DNA of 62,002 nt from Bacteroidota bacterium (GCA_947478005.1 CANJVG010000007.1:1-62002); one strand, 5' to 3'. Positions 25,301-33,970 are shown, counted from the stretch's first letter. Numbers and translations: made by a program. Notes: generated by a model not told the origin, from the letters alone.

Positions 25301-25957
25301 ATGAATATTCTTGATTTTAATGAGTTTAAAGAACTGCGAAGTCGTGGCTGTGTAGTAGTCGACACCAGAAAACCGGATAGTTATTGCGATGGATTTATAA
25401 AAGGGTCTGTTTCAATTTTTTTTGGTGAAAGTTTCATCAACACTTATCACGAACTGATAGAAGACGAACAAAAGGTTTTGATTATAGCTGATGAAAGCGA
25501 ATCTGCAGAGTTAGCGAGAGTAATTAAGAGCGCTGGCATACAAAACATAAACGGGTTTTTAGGGAAGGGTTTTGAAGCATGGAAAGCTTCGGGCGAAAGA
25601 ATAGATATGCTCATAAGCATTGACGCAGAGGAGTTTGCAATAGACTATCAGTATGATGAATTTTTTCTGATAGACGTTAGGACAAAGGAGGAATATGATG
25701 TGGAGCATATTGAAGACTCCGAAAATCTTACACTAACCGATATCGAACAAATGCTGGTTGATCTGGAGGAAAACAAGATTTACTACGTTTATGGAAATAC
25801 TTTCGAGGAGGCCCTCACCGCAGCTTCTCTTTTCAAACGAAACGGTTTTGAAAGAGTGCGTGTAGTTTCCACTTCTTGCGAAGAATTGAAGCAAACCAAA
25901 ATCCCTTTCAAGAATAAGAAAAAAGAAAATTCATCTTCGGATTTCTCCAATAACTAA
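25301..25957 (+). CDS. Tandem rhodanese-like protein, both active sites degenerate
   Basis: Two rhodanese domains can be recognised: residues ~1-105 (VVVDTRKPDSYCDGFIKGSVSI; FEAWKASG) and ~108-205 (FFLIDVRTKEEYDVEHIEDSENLT; LFKRNGFERVRVV). In true rhodaneses the catalytic Cys follows the strand V-hydrophobic-x-YC; here the equivalents read LIIADESES and YYVYGNTFEEA, so neither has Cys. The protein is likely a binding or regulatory module, not a sulfurtransferase. It has its own promoter and is followed 20 bp later by glpD. Confidence 0.72.
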   Translation: MNILDFNEFKELRSRGCVVVDTRKPDSYCDGFIKGSVSIFFGESFINTYHELIEDEQKVLIIADESESAELARVIKSAGIQNINGFLGKGFEAWKASGERIDMLISIDAEEFAIDYQYDEFFLIDVRTKEEYDVEHIEDSENLTLTDIEQMLVDLEENKIYYVYGNTFEEALTAASLFKRNGFERVRVVSTSCEELKQTKIPFKNKKKENSSSDFSNN

Positions 25958-25977
25958 TTGAAGTATTATAAGCACTG

Positions 25978-27615
25978 ATGAATTTCTCTAATCTGCATCG
26001 AAAAAATCTTATTGACCAACTAAATTCTCAAGAGTTTGATTTGTTGGTAATTGGCGGGGGTATTACGGGTTGCGGTATTGCCCTGGATTCTGCATTGCGG
26101 GGAATGAAAGTAGCATTAATAGAAAAGAATGATTTTGCTTCGGGAACAAGTTCGCGTTCCACAAAGCTGATTCATGGCGGGCTGCGTTATCTCAAGCAAT
26201 TTGAAATAAAGCTTGTGCATGATGTGGGTAGTGAGCGAGCAGTGGTGCACCGTAATGCACGACACATTGTTATTCCCGAAAAAATGTTGTTGCCTATTGT
26301 AAAAGACGGCTCTTTGGGGAAAAACTCTTCTTCAATCGGTTTGTTGGTTTACGATTTATTGGCTGGTGTAAAGAAGGATGAGCGCAGAAAAATGCTTGAC
26401 CGCCATGAAACACTGAAGGTTGAGCCGCTATTGGCTTTTGATAAATTAGATGGAGGTGGTTTATATTTTGAATACAGGACGGACGATTCACGCTTGACGA
26501 TTGAAATTGCCAAAAGCGCCTTTGACAAGGGTGCCGCTTTACTGAATTATGCAGAAAGCAAAAGCTTCATTTACGACAATTCGAAGAAAATTGTTGGCGT
26601 TAAGGTGTTGGATAAAGTAGCAAACGCTGAATTTGAGATTCGCGCAAAAACAATTGTAAATGCTTGTGGCCCTTGGGTTGACCTGCTACGTAAGGAGGAT
26701 AATTCATTGAAAGGCAAGCGTCTTCAACTGACGAAAGGCGTTCATATCGTTTTTCCTTATGAAAAGCTACCGCTGAAACAAGCTGCCTATTTTGACGTGG
26801 GGGATGGCAGAATGATTTTTGCAATTCCCCGAAATCAAATTACCTACGTTGGAACTACCGATACAGTTTATAATCAGAATTTGGATAAACCGCAATGCAA
26901 TACGGAGGATGCTCAATACTTACTTAACGCGACTAACAAAATGTTCCCCACCGTTAGTTTAAAGAAGAAGGATATTGTTTCAAGTTGGGCCGGGTTGCGC
27001 CCTTTAATATATGAAGAAGGAAAATCTGCTTCTGAACTTTCCCGAAAGGACGAGATTTTGGTTTCTCCTTCCGGTTTGATTTCCATTGCTGGTGGGAAAC
27101 TGACGGGCTACCGTTTAATGGCAGAGAAGATTGTTGATTTAGTTTCGAAGAAACTGAATAAGGATTTCGGTAAGTGCAAAACGAAAAAGTTCAGAGTTAG
27201 CGGTGGTGAGTTTAAAAATGAGGAAGATTTCAAACAATCACTTGAGCAATTTTTGGAGAAGGGAAAACGGGCTAATATCCCTGCTGAAAAAATCAGGGAA
27301 TGGTTTTTCCGGTTTGGAACCAATACCGAAAAGTTGTTGGAAATTGTGGAGGCCCTGCGAAGAAAAACTTCAGAAGAACAAAAAGTATTTGAAACTGCAG
27401 AATTGATTTATTGTGTTGAAAATGAAATGATCTTACACCTGACCGATTTCCTTGTGCGGAGAACCGGCAAAATATTTTTTGACCGAATAAATGCCGAAAA
27501 GCAAATTGATTACCTCAACGGTTTACTTTCGACTAAACTTCAGATAGAAGAGTCGGTTTCTAAAAAAGATTTGGAGGAAACTAAAACTGAATTTAGCGCA
27601 GCCGTAGGTTTTTAG
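25978..27615 (+). CDS. glpD: Aerobic glycerol-3-phosphate dehydrogenase (FAD)
   Basis: The 545-residue protein begins with the FAD-binding motif DLLVIGGGITGCGIALDSALRGMKVALIE, followed by SSRSTKLIHGGLRYLKQFE, and the typical GGKLTGYRLMAEKIVD near residue 375. It oxidises sn-glycerol 3-phosphate to dihydroxyacetone phosphate and feeds electrons to quinone at the membrane. Length and C-terminal DAO_C domain (residues ~400-520) are normal. It follows the degenerate rhodanese gene by 20 bp, probably in one transcript, and converges with the biotin carrier gene 2 bp away. Confidence 0.95.
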   Translation: MNFSNLHRKNLIDQLNSQEFDLLVIGGGITGCGIALDSALRGMKVALIEKNDFASGTSSRSTKLIHGGLRYLKQFEIKLVHDVGSERAVVHRNARHIVIPEKMLLPIVKDGSLGKNSSSIGLLVYDLLAGVKKDERRKMLDRHETLKVEPLLAFDKLDGGGLYFEYRTDDSRLTIEIAKSAFDKGAALLNYAESKSFIYDNSKKIVGVKVLDKVANAEFEIRAKTIVNACGPWVDLLRKEDNSLKGKRLQLTKGVHIVFPYEKLPLKQAAYFDVGDGRMIFAIPRNQITYVGTTDTVYNQNLDKPQCNTEDAQYLLNATNKMFPTVSLKKKDIVSSWAGLRPLIYEEGKSASELSRKDEILVSPSGLISIAGGKLTGYRLMAEKIVDLVSKKLNKDFGKCKTKKFRVSGGEFKNEEDFKQSLEQFLEKGKRANIPAEKIREWFFRFGTNTEKLLEIVEALRRKTSEEQKVFETAELIYCVENEMILHLTDFLVRRTGKIFFDRINAEKQIDYLNGLLSTKLQIEESVSKKDLEETKTEFSAAVGF

Positions 27616-27617
27616 TT

Positions 27618-28106
27618 TTACTCAAACTCCAGCATTACCTGGTTCTTTTCTACAGGCTTTTTCAACTCAACACTTACTTTTTTTATTTTTCCATCACGAG
27701 GAGACTTGATAACGTTCTCCATCTTCATAGCTTCCAGAATCAGAAGCGTATCCCCCTTCTTTACCTCATCCCCTACTTTTACAGATACATTTATGATGAG
27801 CCCGGGCATGGGAGCTTTGAGCGATTGAATGGCCGAAGAAGTTTTCACATTGATGCCAAGCTGCTGAAGCAGTAAATCATTTTTATCTTTAATCGAGAGC
27901 TCATAATCATTGCCGTTTACGTTGAGCACCATTGTTTTATCCTCAGCATTGAAGCTGATAAGCGTGGCATTGTAACTTTTGCTGTCTTTGATGATATGAA
28001 ACGTATTGTCGCGCACTTCAATTAAATCCCAATCTACGGAAGTTCCGTTGAGTGTAGTTCCTTCTACTGTAAATTCCTTTTTGCCGTTAACCGTTGCTTT
28101 TATCAT
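27618..28106 (-). CDS. Biotin carboxyl carrier protein (biotin/lipoyl attachment domain)
   Basis: A 162-residue protein with a C-terminal biotinyl domain (residues ~92-162): APMPGLIINVSVKVGDEV, then the biotinylation motif EAMKMEN with the acceptor Lys. The N-terminal half is a small beta domain of the type that precedes biotin domains in pyruvate/acyl-CoA carboxylase carriers (EVRDNTFHIIKDSKSYN). It would carry CO2 for an acyl-CoA carboxylase, probably propionyl- or methylcrotonyl-CoA carboxylase, whose other subunits are not in this window. It converges with glpD. Confidence 0.88.
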   Translation of the reverse strand: MIKATVNGKKEFTVEGTTLNGTSVDWDLIEVRDNTFHIIKDSKSYNATLISFNAEDKTMVLNVNGNDYELSIKDKNDLLLQQLGINVKTSSAIQSLKAPMPGLIINVSVKVGDEVKKGDTLLILEAMKMENVIKSPRDGKIKKVSVELKKPVEKNQVMLEFE

Positions 28107-28145
28107 TGCGTGACGTGTGATTCGTTTGATTATATGATGACAAGA

Positions 28146-29192
28146 TTACAAAAATCGTTTGATGTCAACTTCCTTCATCAAGTCTTTTCCTTTTAAAAGG
28201 TGATTTGCAAAATGATTTGCAAAATACGGAGCCAACGAAATTCCCTTAGTTCCCATGCCATTAAAGATTCCAACATTCGGTGATTCGGGATTGAAGCCAA
28301 TAAATGGTCTGCGGTCTTTCACTGTGGGGCGAATGGCGGCTTTGTGTTCGACAATCTCGAAAGGTGCCTTTAAAACAGTTGAAAGATTTCCCAACAATTC
28401 GTTCCTTCCTTTTTCGCTGGGTTGGTCATCATCAAACTGCCATTCGTGCGTGGCTCCAATATAATAGAGGTCTTTTTCCTGCATGGGCATGATGAAAACC
28501 TCTCCGTTAATGACTTGGTTAGGATAGAAATCAGGAATTCGAACTATCAGACACTCGCCTTTGGCTAATTGGAACGGAAGAAATTTGAAGTAAGGATTAT
28601 GAACAGCATTTGCTCCTTCGCAAAAAAATATTTTTTGGGCTTGCTTACCTTTATACGAAACGAATTTTTCTTCCACTTCAAGCCGTTCAAAATCAAATTC
28701 GTCTTCAAGCAGTGCCTCCTTTTCTTTGAGGAGATTGCGATAGAGCGATAAAAACTTATCGGTTTCCAATCGGCTCGCTCCGTTTATTTCAAATCCGCCA
28801 AAATCATTTTTCACCTTATCTCTATCGAAACGGATGATGGTTTCATTCTTTAAATACGCCAGATATTCAGGCGAGGAGCAGCGGGTACTCCAATCGTTCT
28901 GTGCCTTTATTGAATCAAGGATTTTGATTATCGAAACAGAATTAAAAAAATCCTGCTGAAAGAGTTTCTCAAACTCACGATAAATGCTTTCTGCAAATGG
29001 CAGCATCTCATCGGCAAGCCATGTCTTCACAAATTTTCTTCCGGTAATTGGGTTGGTAATGCCCGAGGCAACATTGCTTGCCGAAGAGGGATTGTATTTA
29101 TCTATCACCAACACCTTCTGATTCTCTTTCATCAGAAACCATGAAAGCATGGAGCCGGCAATCCCTTGCCCTACTATTATGAAATCATACAC
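28146..29192 (-). CDS. FAD-dependent oxidoreductase (DAO family)
   Basis: The 348-residue protein starts with the FAD-binding fold DFIIVGQGIAGSMLSWFL ... VLVIDKYN and ends with PFIGFNPESPNVGIFNGMGTKGISLAPYFANH, the GxGxKG-type second FAD motif of D-amino-acid-oxidase-like flavoproteins such as glycine oxidase (ThiO) and MnmC-C. The substrate, probably an amino acid or modified amine, cannot be told. It lies 39 bp upstream of the biotin carrier on the same strand, without functional link that I can see. Confidence 0.87.
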   Translation of the reverse strand: MYDFIIVGQGIAGSMLSWFLMKENQKVLVIDKYNPSSASNVASGITNPITGRKFVKTWLADEMLPFAESIYREFEKLFQQDFFNSVSIIKILDSIKAQNDWSTRCSSPEYLAYLKNETIIRFDRDKVKNDFGGFEINGASRLETDKFLSLYRNLLKEKEALLEDEFDFERLEVEEKFVSYKGKQAQKIFFCEGANAVHNPYFKFLPFQLAKGECLIVRIPDFYPNQVINGEVFIMPMQEKDLYYIGATHEWQFDDDQPSEKGRNELLGNLSTVLKAPFEIVEHKAAIRPTVKDRRPFIGFNPESPNVGIFNGMGTKGISLAPYFANHFANHLLKGKDLMKEVDIKRFL

Positions 29193-29250
29193 GTGTCGAA
29201 AATAGAAGTTTCAAGCGGAGGCGGCAGAAGAAGGCGCTAATCCTTATTGA

Positions 29251-29616
29251 TTATCTGAAGTACGATAAATCTTTTTTCTCTTTTGCAGGAGGCGAACTCG
29301 GTCTTGGAGGATTAAAATCATCGCGGTCATTATCACCGGGAATGTTCGCCTTTTGAATTCGTTTGCGGAAATACACAAAAAGGAAAACTTCGAACATAAT
29401 GGCGAAGGGCTCAAACATCATCGCTGCTTTAATGCCTTCGGGCGTTTGCAGAACTTTGGACCCATACATGCTGATGAAAAAGAAAACCACGCCCATCATT
29501 CCCAGAATAAAAATGGCGAGGTAATTCATGATGTATGGCAACGATGGAATGCCACGCTCGTGCGCCATACGATTCATTTGATAACAGAACAAAATAACCA
29601 GCACCAGATCTATCAT
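29251..29616 (-). CDS. Small membrane protein of unknown function
   Basis: A 121-residue protein with three likely transmembrane helices (residues ~1-12, 27-50 and 70-88) and a hydrophilic Pro/Lys-rich tail (NPPRPSSPPAKEKKD). No family is recognised. It overlaps the stop of the MmcQ/YjbR gene by four bases (ATGA, 29613-29616), so it is translationally coupled and is the last gene in a three-gene operon with the sulfatase-fold gene. Confidence 0.68.
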   Translation of the reverse strand: MIDLVLVILFCYQMNRMAHERGIPSLPYIMNYLAIFILGMMGVVFFFISMYGSKVLQTPEGIKAAMMFEPFAIMFEVFLFVYFRKRIQKANIPGDNDRDDFNPPRPSSPPAKEKKDLSYFR

Positions 29617-29975
29617 ATAATTTGCTTTAGTTCTTCTTTAATTTTTTTCGGCAAACCACTCACTACTTCATCATAACTATGGTCAATCATCCAAATCAAT
29701 TCTTTGCGAGGAATGCTTCCGGATGCAAAGTAAACAGTATTCCACATCTTTTTGTTCATGTGATAGCCGGGTATCACCTCCTCATATTTCTCGCGATATT
29801 CTTCTACCAACTCCGGATTCATCTTTAAGTTAACTCTAAACGGCTGTGTTGTCAAGCTGGTTAGCAGAAATATCTTGTTCATTACCTTGAACACCAGCAC
29901 TTCTTCACCAAACGGGAAGCTCTCGGTCACTCCTTTCTTAGCGAGGCAATATTCACGCACTTCCTCTATGTTCAT
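29613..29975 (-). CDS. MmcQ/YjbR family DNA-binding-like protein
   Basis: A 120-residue protein with the start MNIEEVREYCLAKKGVTESFPFGEEVLVFKVMNKIF and later GYHMNKKMWNTVYFASG, which match MmcQ/YjbR proteins (CyaY-like fold). A double-wing DNA-binding role has been suggested for the family, but the function is not settled. It overlaps both neighbours by four bases (29613-29616 and 29972-29975), which shows tight translational coupling within the operon. Confidence 0.88.
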   Translation of the reverse strand: MNIEEVREYCLAKKGVTESFPFGEEVLVFKVMNKIFLLTSLTTQPFRVNLKMNPELVEEYREKYEEVIPGYHMNKKMWNTVYFASGSIPRKELIWMIDHSYDEVVSGLPKKIKEELKQII

Positions 29976-31333
29976 TGACCCCTACTCATGATTTTATCCG
30001 AAAATGAACCAAACCCTTTTAACGATTTTTCCAGATACTTCTTTCTGTCCTGCGCCAAATTCAACTCCTCGAGCGGATTGAAGTTCCTTTCTACAAACTC
30101 AAACGTAGGTTCATGTCCATTATTGCTTACCGGTGCATACATCCAGTTGCCGGCCCTCAGCACAAAGCGTTTGTCGCCTTCTATAAATGCCACCTGGTTG
30201 TATTTGTATTTATCCATCGTGCGCTCTTCGTTGTTATACCAAAAGCTTTGCAACACCGGAAGGTTGTTCTCGGTTTCGCGCAGCAGGGTGCCGCCTTCAT
30301 TATCCAGACCGCAACTGTTCAATATTTCGTGGTGCATAAACCTTGAACTCACATTGTAGGTTTTGGTTTCGGCCTTGGGGTTTTCGTGGTCGAGCCAGAA
30401 GAGCGGAACGCGATTGCCGCCATCGGTTACATTGCTGAAATGATATTGCCAGCCCTGGTCGCCAAAGTTGTCGCCATGGTCGCTGCAGAAAATAATCAGG
30501 TTGTTTTTGTCCTGATGCATTTCGCGGCAAAAATTATTGATGTCATCGCGAATCAGTTTCCAGGCCAACTGTTGCTTGGCGCGCAGAATGTCTAAATCGG
30601 CTTGGGTCACCTTGCCTTTATCATTCTTCAAAAAGCTTTGCGACAGAAAATAAATCAAGGTTCTCCATTCTCTTATTTTGCCCGTCAATGATTTATTGAA
30701 CAGGGTAAACGTATCGGCAATATGATAGGGATAATGCGTTTCCATCAGGTTGATGAAGGCAAAAACCCCCTGCCCTTTGGCATTGTTTTCCTCTATCAGT
30801 TGTTTGGCTTTGGCAAACGAATCCTGCGAAGTTTTCTGCGCCCAGATGATACCCTGCCGCAAATCTTCACTGGCTTTGTCGAAGAATTTATCCTTGGGTT
30901 TCAAAATCATTTTGCGTACGCGCGGCCGGTTGAGCGCCAGCACGGTTTGCAATAGCCAGCGGTGGCGCGTAGGGGTAAACTGCCAGGTTTTATGCACCTC
31001 ATCAAAATCTTTGCTCACGTTAAACAGGTCGGTCGTCACACTGTTGGCCGTAACCATGATGCTGCGGTAATCGGCCTTTTTGAGTTTGGCGGCAAGCGAA
31101 GGCACCTCATCCTTAAACCACCGGCTCTGCGAAGTGGTGCCGTGCTCGTGGGGCATCAGACCGCTGAACAGACTGCTGGTAGCCGGCAAAGTCCAGCACG
31201 CGGCTGAGCGCGCGTTGGTAAACTGCGTGCCGTTGTTTTCCAGATACGGTATGCCCGGGCCTCCGTCACGATACACGGCATCGTAACGCAAACTATCGGC
31301 TACTATTAATATGACATTCCTGGGTTTCGCCAT
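29972..31333 (-). CDS. Sulfatase-fold hydrolase with Thr in place of formylglycine Cys
   Basis: The ~453-residue protein has an alkaline-phosphatase/sulfatase fold. The metal site starts NVILIVADSLRYDAV and continues with IIFCSDHGDNFGDQGWQYHF. The nucleophile segment is ACWTLPATSSLFSGLMPHEHG: Thr stands where CxPSR sulfatases carry the formylglycine Cys, so this is more likely a phosphate-ester or phosphoglycerol transferase-like enzyme. I start at 31333 (MAKPRNVILIV); 22 extra residues upstream do not look like a signal peptide. It is the first gene of a coupled operon with the two downstream genes. Confidence 0.83.
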   Translation of the reverse strand: MAKPRNVILIVADSLRYDAVYRDGGPGIPYLENNGTQFTNARSAACWTLPATSSLFSGLMPHEHGTTSQSRWFKDEVPSLAAKLKKADYRSIMVTANSVTTDLFNVSKDFDEVHKTWQFTPTRHRWLLQTVLALNRPRVRKMILKPKDKFFDKASEDLRQGIIWAQKTSQDSFAKAKQLIEENNAKGQGVFAFINLMETHYPYHIADTFTLFNKSLTGKIREWRTLIYFLSQSFLKNDKGKVTQADLDILRAKQQLAWKLIRDDINNFCREMHQDKNNLIIFCSDHGDNFGDQGWQYHFSNVTDGGNRVPLFWLDHENPKAETKTYNVSSRFMHHEILNSCGLDNEGGTLLRETENNLPVLQSFWYNNEERTMDKYKYNQVAFIEGDKRFVLRAGNWMYAPVSNNGHEPTFEFVERNFNPLEELNLAQDRKKYLEKSLKGFGSFSDKIMSRGQ

Positions 31334-31437
31334 TCTCGATTTTAATGGGAGGGCGAATGTAGACGATAAATGGAAATAGGGAAATGGTAGGAGAGACACA
31401 AAATCTTAGACATTGGACGCAAGACAACATTCGCCCT

Positions 31438-32001
31438 TTACCCGATTGTTTTTCTTGGTAGAAAATAACCTTTGATACAATCTGCATTGCGAATACAAAT
31501 CTGAATATGGTCTTTATCACGAAATCCCGCTCCGGTGTAAAGCGGCTTACCTTCCGGAAAAAGCCCGCGCACCGAATCGAAGTCGGTCCCGTCAAGCAGG
31601 TGTTCTATCACCAAACAATCAAGCGGGCGAAGAAGTAAGTTATCTGAGTTTTGAGGAAACGGTTTTCCCGCACTTTCAAAAATTGCTTTCACATCTGCAT
31701 AAGCCGCTTTTACCAATTCAAGATTTTCAGCGTCTAACAAATCAAGACACTTGCCAAGGCCTATCACGGCTCCTATCACAGCCGGTGTTTTAATTTTTTC
31801 GGGTTCCCTTTTCTTTACTTCGCGGGCAAAACGCATTGCTCGCTCGGGACTGTTTTCCCAAAAATATAGACCGTTGCCTAACCAATCATATTCGTTCTTG
31901 CTGGCTCTTAGAATGTTTGAAGGGGAATGAAGAACTTCTTTTTGCGTCTTTAAATCACAACCATGAAAAGCCAGTATTAAGCCGGTTTGCTTTTGATACA
32001 T
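31438..32001 (-). CDS. DUF3990-like / ART-like protein, candidate toxin
   Basis: The 187-residue protein has FHGCDLKTQKEVL near the start, then NEYDWLGNGLYFWENSPERAMRFA (residues ~35-60), GAVIGLGKCLDLLD, and a C-terminal HIQICIRNADCIKGYFLP. The FHG...LGNGLYFW layout recalls DUF3990 and related ADP-ribosyltransferase-like folds, where His and Tyr-x-W/F shape the NAD pocket. No catalytic Glu has been identified by eye. Its start overlaps the 57-codon gene upstream by 25 bp in another frame, a linkage typical of a toxin and its small partner. Function is inferred. Confidence 0.72.
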   Translation of the reverse strand: MYQKQTGLILAFHGCDLKTQKEVLHSPSNILRASKNEYDWLGNGLYFWENSPERAMRFAREVKKREPEKIKTPAVIGAVIGLGKCLDLLDAENLELVKAAYADVKAIFESAGKPFPQNSDNLLLRPLDCLVIEHLLDGTDFDSVRGLFPEGKPLYTGAGFRDKDHIQICIRNADCIKGYFLPRKTIG

Positions 32002-32150
32002 ACCTTGCTGTATGATTTCGTATAGTTTCCGTTAGCGGTCAACACACCTAACTTAGCCAAGTATTTCACGGCTGCTGCTTTGCTCTTGGTAGCCTCTGCG
32101 GTGCGCTTACGCATCGAGGTAAGAAGTTCTTTTTTTTCTACAGTGCTCAT
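31977..32150 (-). CDS. 57-residue partner of the ART-like protein, candidate antitoxin
   Basis: A minus-strand frame from ATG 32150 to TAA 31977 encodes 57 residues: a short charged helix (MSTVEKKELLTSMRKRTAEA), then TKSKAAAVKYLAKLGVLTANG and YTKSYSKVC. The basic N-terminal helix suggests nucleic-acid binding. It overlaps the start of the downstream DUF3990-like gene by 25 bp and would be translated first. I recall the same small partner beside this family in other Bacteroidota. The pairing with a candidate toxin is inference; no antitoxin activity is shown. Confidence 0.72.
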   Translation of the reverse strand: MSTVEKKELLTSMRKRTAEATKSKAAAVKYLAKLGVLTANGNYTKSYSKVCIKSKPA

Positions 32151-32230
32151 GTTGTTCTATTTCTATTGCGAATATAAAGGAATTTGGATTGTAGCATAGA
32201 GCCTAAGTGTTTTAAAAAGGGGTGCAGTTT

Positions 32231-32301
32231 CTCTGCCTCACCACCCTGCTCTTGCTTAGCACGTCACTCGCGCAGGGTTCGAGACGAAACCCTGCGGGAC
32301 T
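32231..32301. repeat. 71-bp direct repeat, left copy, with hairpin
   Basis: The segment starts CTCTGCCTCACCACCCTGC and ends with CGCAGGGTT-CGAGACGA-AACCCTGCG, an 8-bp hairpin. It recurs in the same orientation at 33888-33959 with about seven mismatches and one indel. The two copies bracket the DNRLRE gene. The hairpin part resembles dispersed repeats known in Bacteroidota. Confidence 0.85.
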
Positions 32302-32305
32302 AAAA

Positions 32306-32341
32306 CACAAATTCCACTTCAATCTTGAAGTGGAATTTGTG
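32306..32341. terminator. Strong hairpin at the 3' end of the DNRLRE gene
   Basis: CACAAATTCCACTTCA pairs exactly with TGAAGTGGAATTTGTG (16 bp) around a four-base loop. It lies about 38 bp after the stop codon (minus strand) of the DNRLRE gene. No clear T-tract follows on the minus strand, so it may be a bidirectional or transcript-stabilising hairpin. Confidence 0.65.
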
Positions 32342-32378
32342 AAATCATAGAATTAGCACTGCTGCTAATCAGCCCGTT

Positions 32379-33809
32379 CTATTGCTTTATGAACTTGATA
32401 CATTTCGAAACGTTCTTCCCGGATAGGCGAACAAGATAAAAACCCGGGGTAAGTTCTTTTACGTTTAGGCTGGTAGCGTTTTTAGCCACCGATATCTGAT
32501 TGCCCAACATATCATAAACGATAGCATCAACAGCCATGTCGGTGGTTGTTTTTATTTGAAGCACATCATTCACCGGATTCGGGTAAACGGATACTCCGGC
32601 ATTTTCACTTGCCGTTTTGTCAATGCCCAAAGTACCGCAGTTGTTCCAGACAATAACCAGTTTAGGACGAATGGTAGAATCGGCTGCATCACTAGAGCCA
32701 TACGTTTGAAAACGACCAAGCGAACCCGGCTCATCTACCAAATGCATCACCATGCCGTAATTAGCGGCTGGTGTATTTACCCAATCCTGCACAAAAGGAG
32801 CCAGGTTAATACTTGTCTTATCATCACCAATAGTGGTATTGCCGATATGAATCGTGTCGGTGGCCGAAAAGGTGGGTTGCGTGTTCCAGGTAATAGTGTT
32901 TTCATTCCATGCCTGAGTTACCTTAGCTAACAACTCTTCATTGCTGGTAGAGGTAGAATGGCTGTAAACAGTAGAATGATAAAGAGAAAGTGTAGCCGAC
33001 ACCACAGTGGCTCCGGCAGGCACTGCCGATAAATCAAACTGCATAAAATTGTGGCTGAGTGTTGGGGTGCCGCCAACGGTATTATACCCGGCATTAACTA
33101 TAGGGTAGTTTACGTCTACAGTTCCGCTGTTCAGGTCATCCACATGCGCATCTATTCCATCAGAACCCGGCTGCAACACAGTAGTTTCATCCTTGCAAGG
33201 CGGAATAAAACTAACTACCAGTTTAGGGCGAATAGTAGAATCGGCTGCATCGCTGGACCCATACGTTTGAAAACGACCAATCGAACCCGGCTCATCTACC
33301 AGGTGCATCACCATGCCATAATTGGCAGCAGGAGTATTTACCCAATCCTGCACAAAAGCTGCCAGGTCAATATTCGGTTTGTCATCACCAATATTGGTAG
33401 TGCCGATGTGAATAGTGTCAGTTGCCGAAAAAGTGGGCTGTGTGTTCCAGGTAACCGTGCCTTCACTCCACGCCTGCGTTACCTTAGCCAGCAGTTCGGC
33501 ATTGTCAGAAGATAAAGAATGATTTACCGTAGTAGAATGATACAATGAAAGAGTAGCTGATACAATGGTAGAGCCCGTTGGTATGGCCGACAAATCAAAC
33601 TGCATAAAATTGTGGCTGAGGGTGGGCGTGCCACCTACTGTATTATAACCTGCATTAACTACCGGATAATTCACATCCACCGTGCTGGCGTTCAGGTTGT
33701 CTACATGCGCATCTATGCCCGCAGCGCCCGGCTGAAAGGTAAGCACACTTTGCGAAAATATTTTCGTGGCCAGCAAAACAGCAAGTAGGAGTAGAAGATT
33801 TCTTTTCAT
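32379..33809 (-). CDS. DNRLRE-domain secreted protein with internal duplication and T9SS domain
   Basis: The start at 33809 gives a clean signal peptide (LLLLLAVLLATKIFSQS). The mature part contains two copies of a ~165-residue domain (starting TFQPGAAGIDAHVDNLN near residue 23 and VLQPGSDGIDAHVDDLN near residue 210), each holding ATLSLYHS and WSEGTVTWNTQPTFS/WNENTITWNTQPTFS, which are characteristic of DNRLRE/TRAP-like beta domains of surface proteins. A T9SS domain follows (VYPNPVNDVLQI ... GFYLVRLSG). The copies are nearly identical, so the duplication is recent. Function of the domain: surface or adhesion, not established here. Confidence 0.88.
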   Translation of the reverse strand: MKRNLLLLLAVLLATKIFSQSVLTFQPGAAGIDAHVDNLNASTVDVNYPVVNAGYNTVGGTPTLSHNFMQFDLSAIPTGSTIVSATLSLYHSTTVNHSLSSDNAELLAKVTQAWSEGTVTWNTQPTFSATDTIHIGTTNIGDDKPNIDLAAFVQDWVNTPAANYGMVMHLVDEPGSIGRFQTYGSSDAADSTIRPKLVVSFIPPCKDETTVLQPGSDGIDAHVDDLNSGTVDVNYPIVNAGYNTVGGTPTLSHNFMQFDLSAVPAGATVVSATLSLYHSTVYSHSTSTSNEELLAKVTQAWNENTITWNTQPTFSATDTIHIGNTTIGDDKTSINLAPFVQDWVNTPAANYGMVMHLVDEPGSLGRFQTYGSSDAADSTIRPKLVIVWNNCGTLGIDKTASENAGVSVYPNPVNDVLQIKTTTDMAVDAIVYDMLGNQISVAKNATSLNVKELTPGFYLVRLSGKNVSKCIKFIKQ

Positions 33810-33887
33810 AATTGGGTTTGATTTTGTTGATGTAAAAATATCTTTTGAAACCATAGTCAAAAGCCAAAAATTTTCTCTCCGCAAGAT

Positions 33888-33959
33888 CTCTGCCTCACCA
33901 CCCTGCCCTTGGTTAGTGCTTCACTCCCGCAGGGTTCGAGACGAAACCCTGCGGGGACT
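33888..33959. repeat. 72-bp direct repeat, right copy, with hairpin
   Basis: Same sequence as 32231-32301 in the same orientation: CTCTGCCTCACCACCCTGC at the start and the CGCAGGGTTCGAGACGAAACC hairpin at the end. It lies between the DNRLRE and AAA+ genes. Confidence 0.85.
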
Positions 33960-33970
33960 GACGCTTTTAT

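Noticed and set aside
33051-33515. 154-residue plus-strand ORF
   Set aside because: Antisense to the DNRLRE gene and repeated because that gene is internally duplicated.
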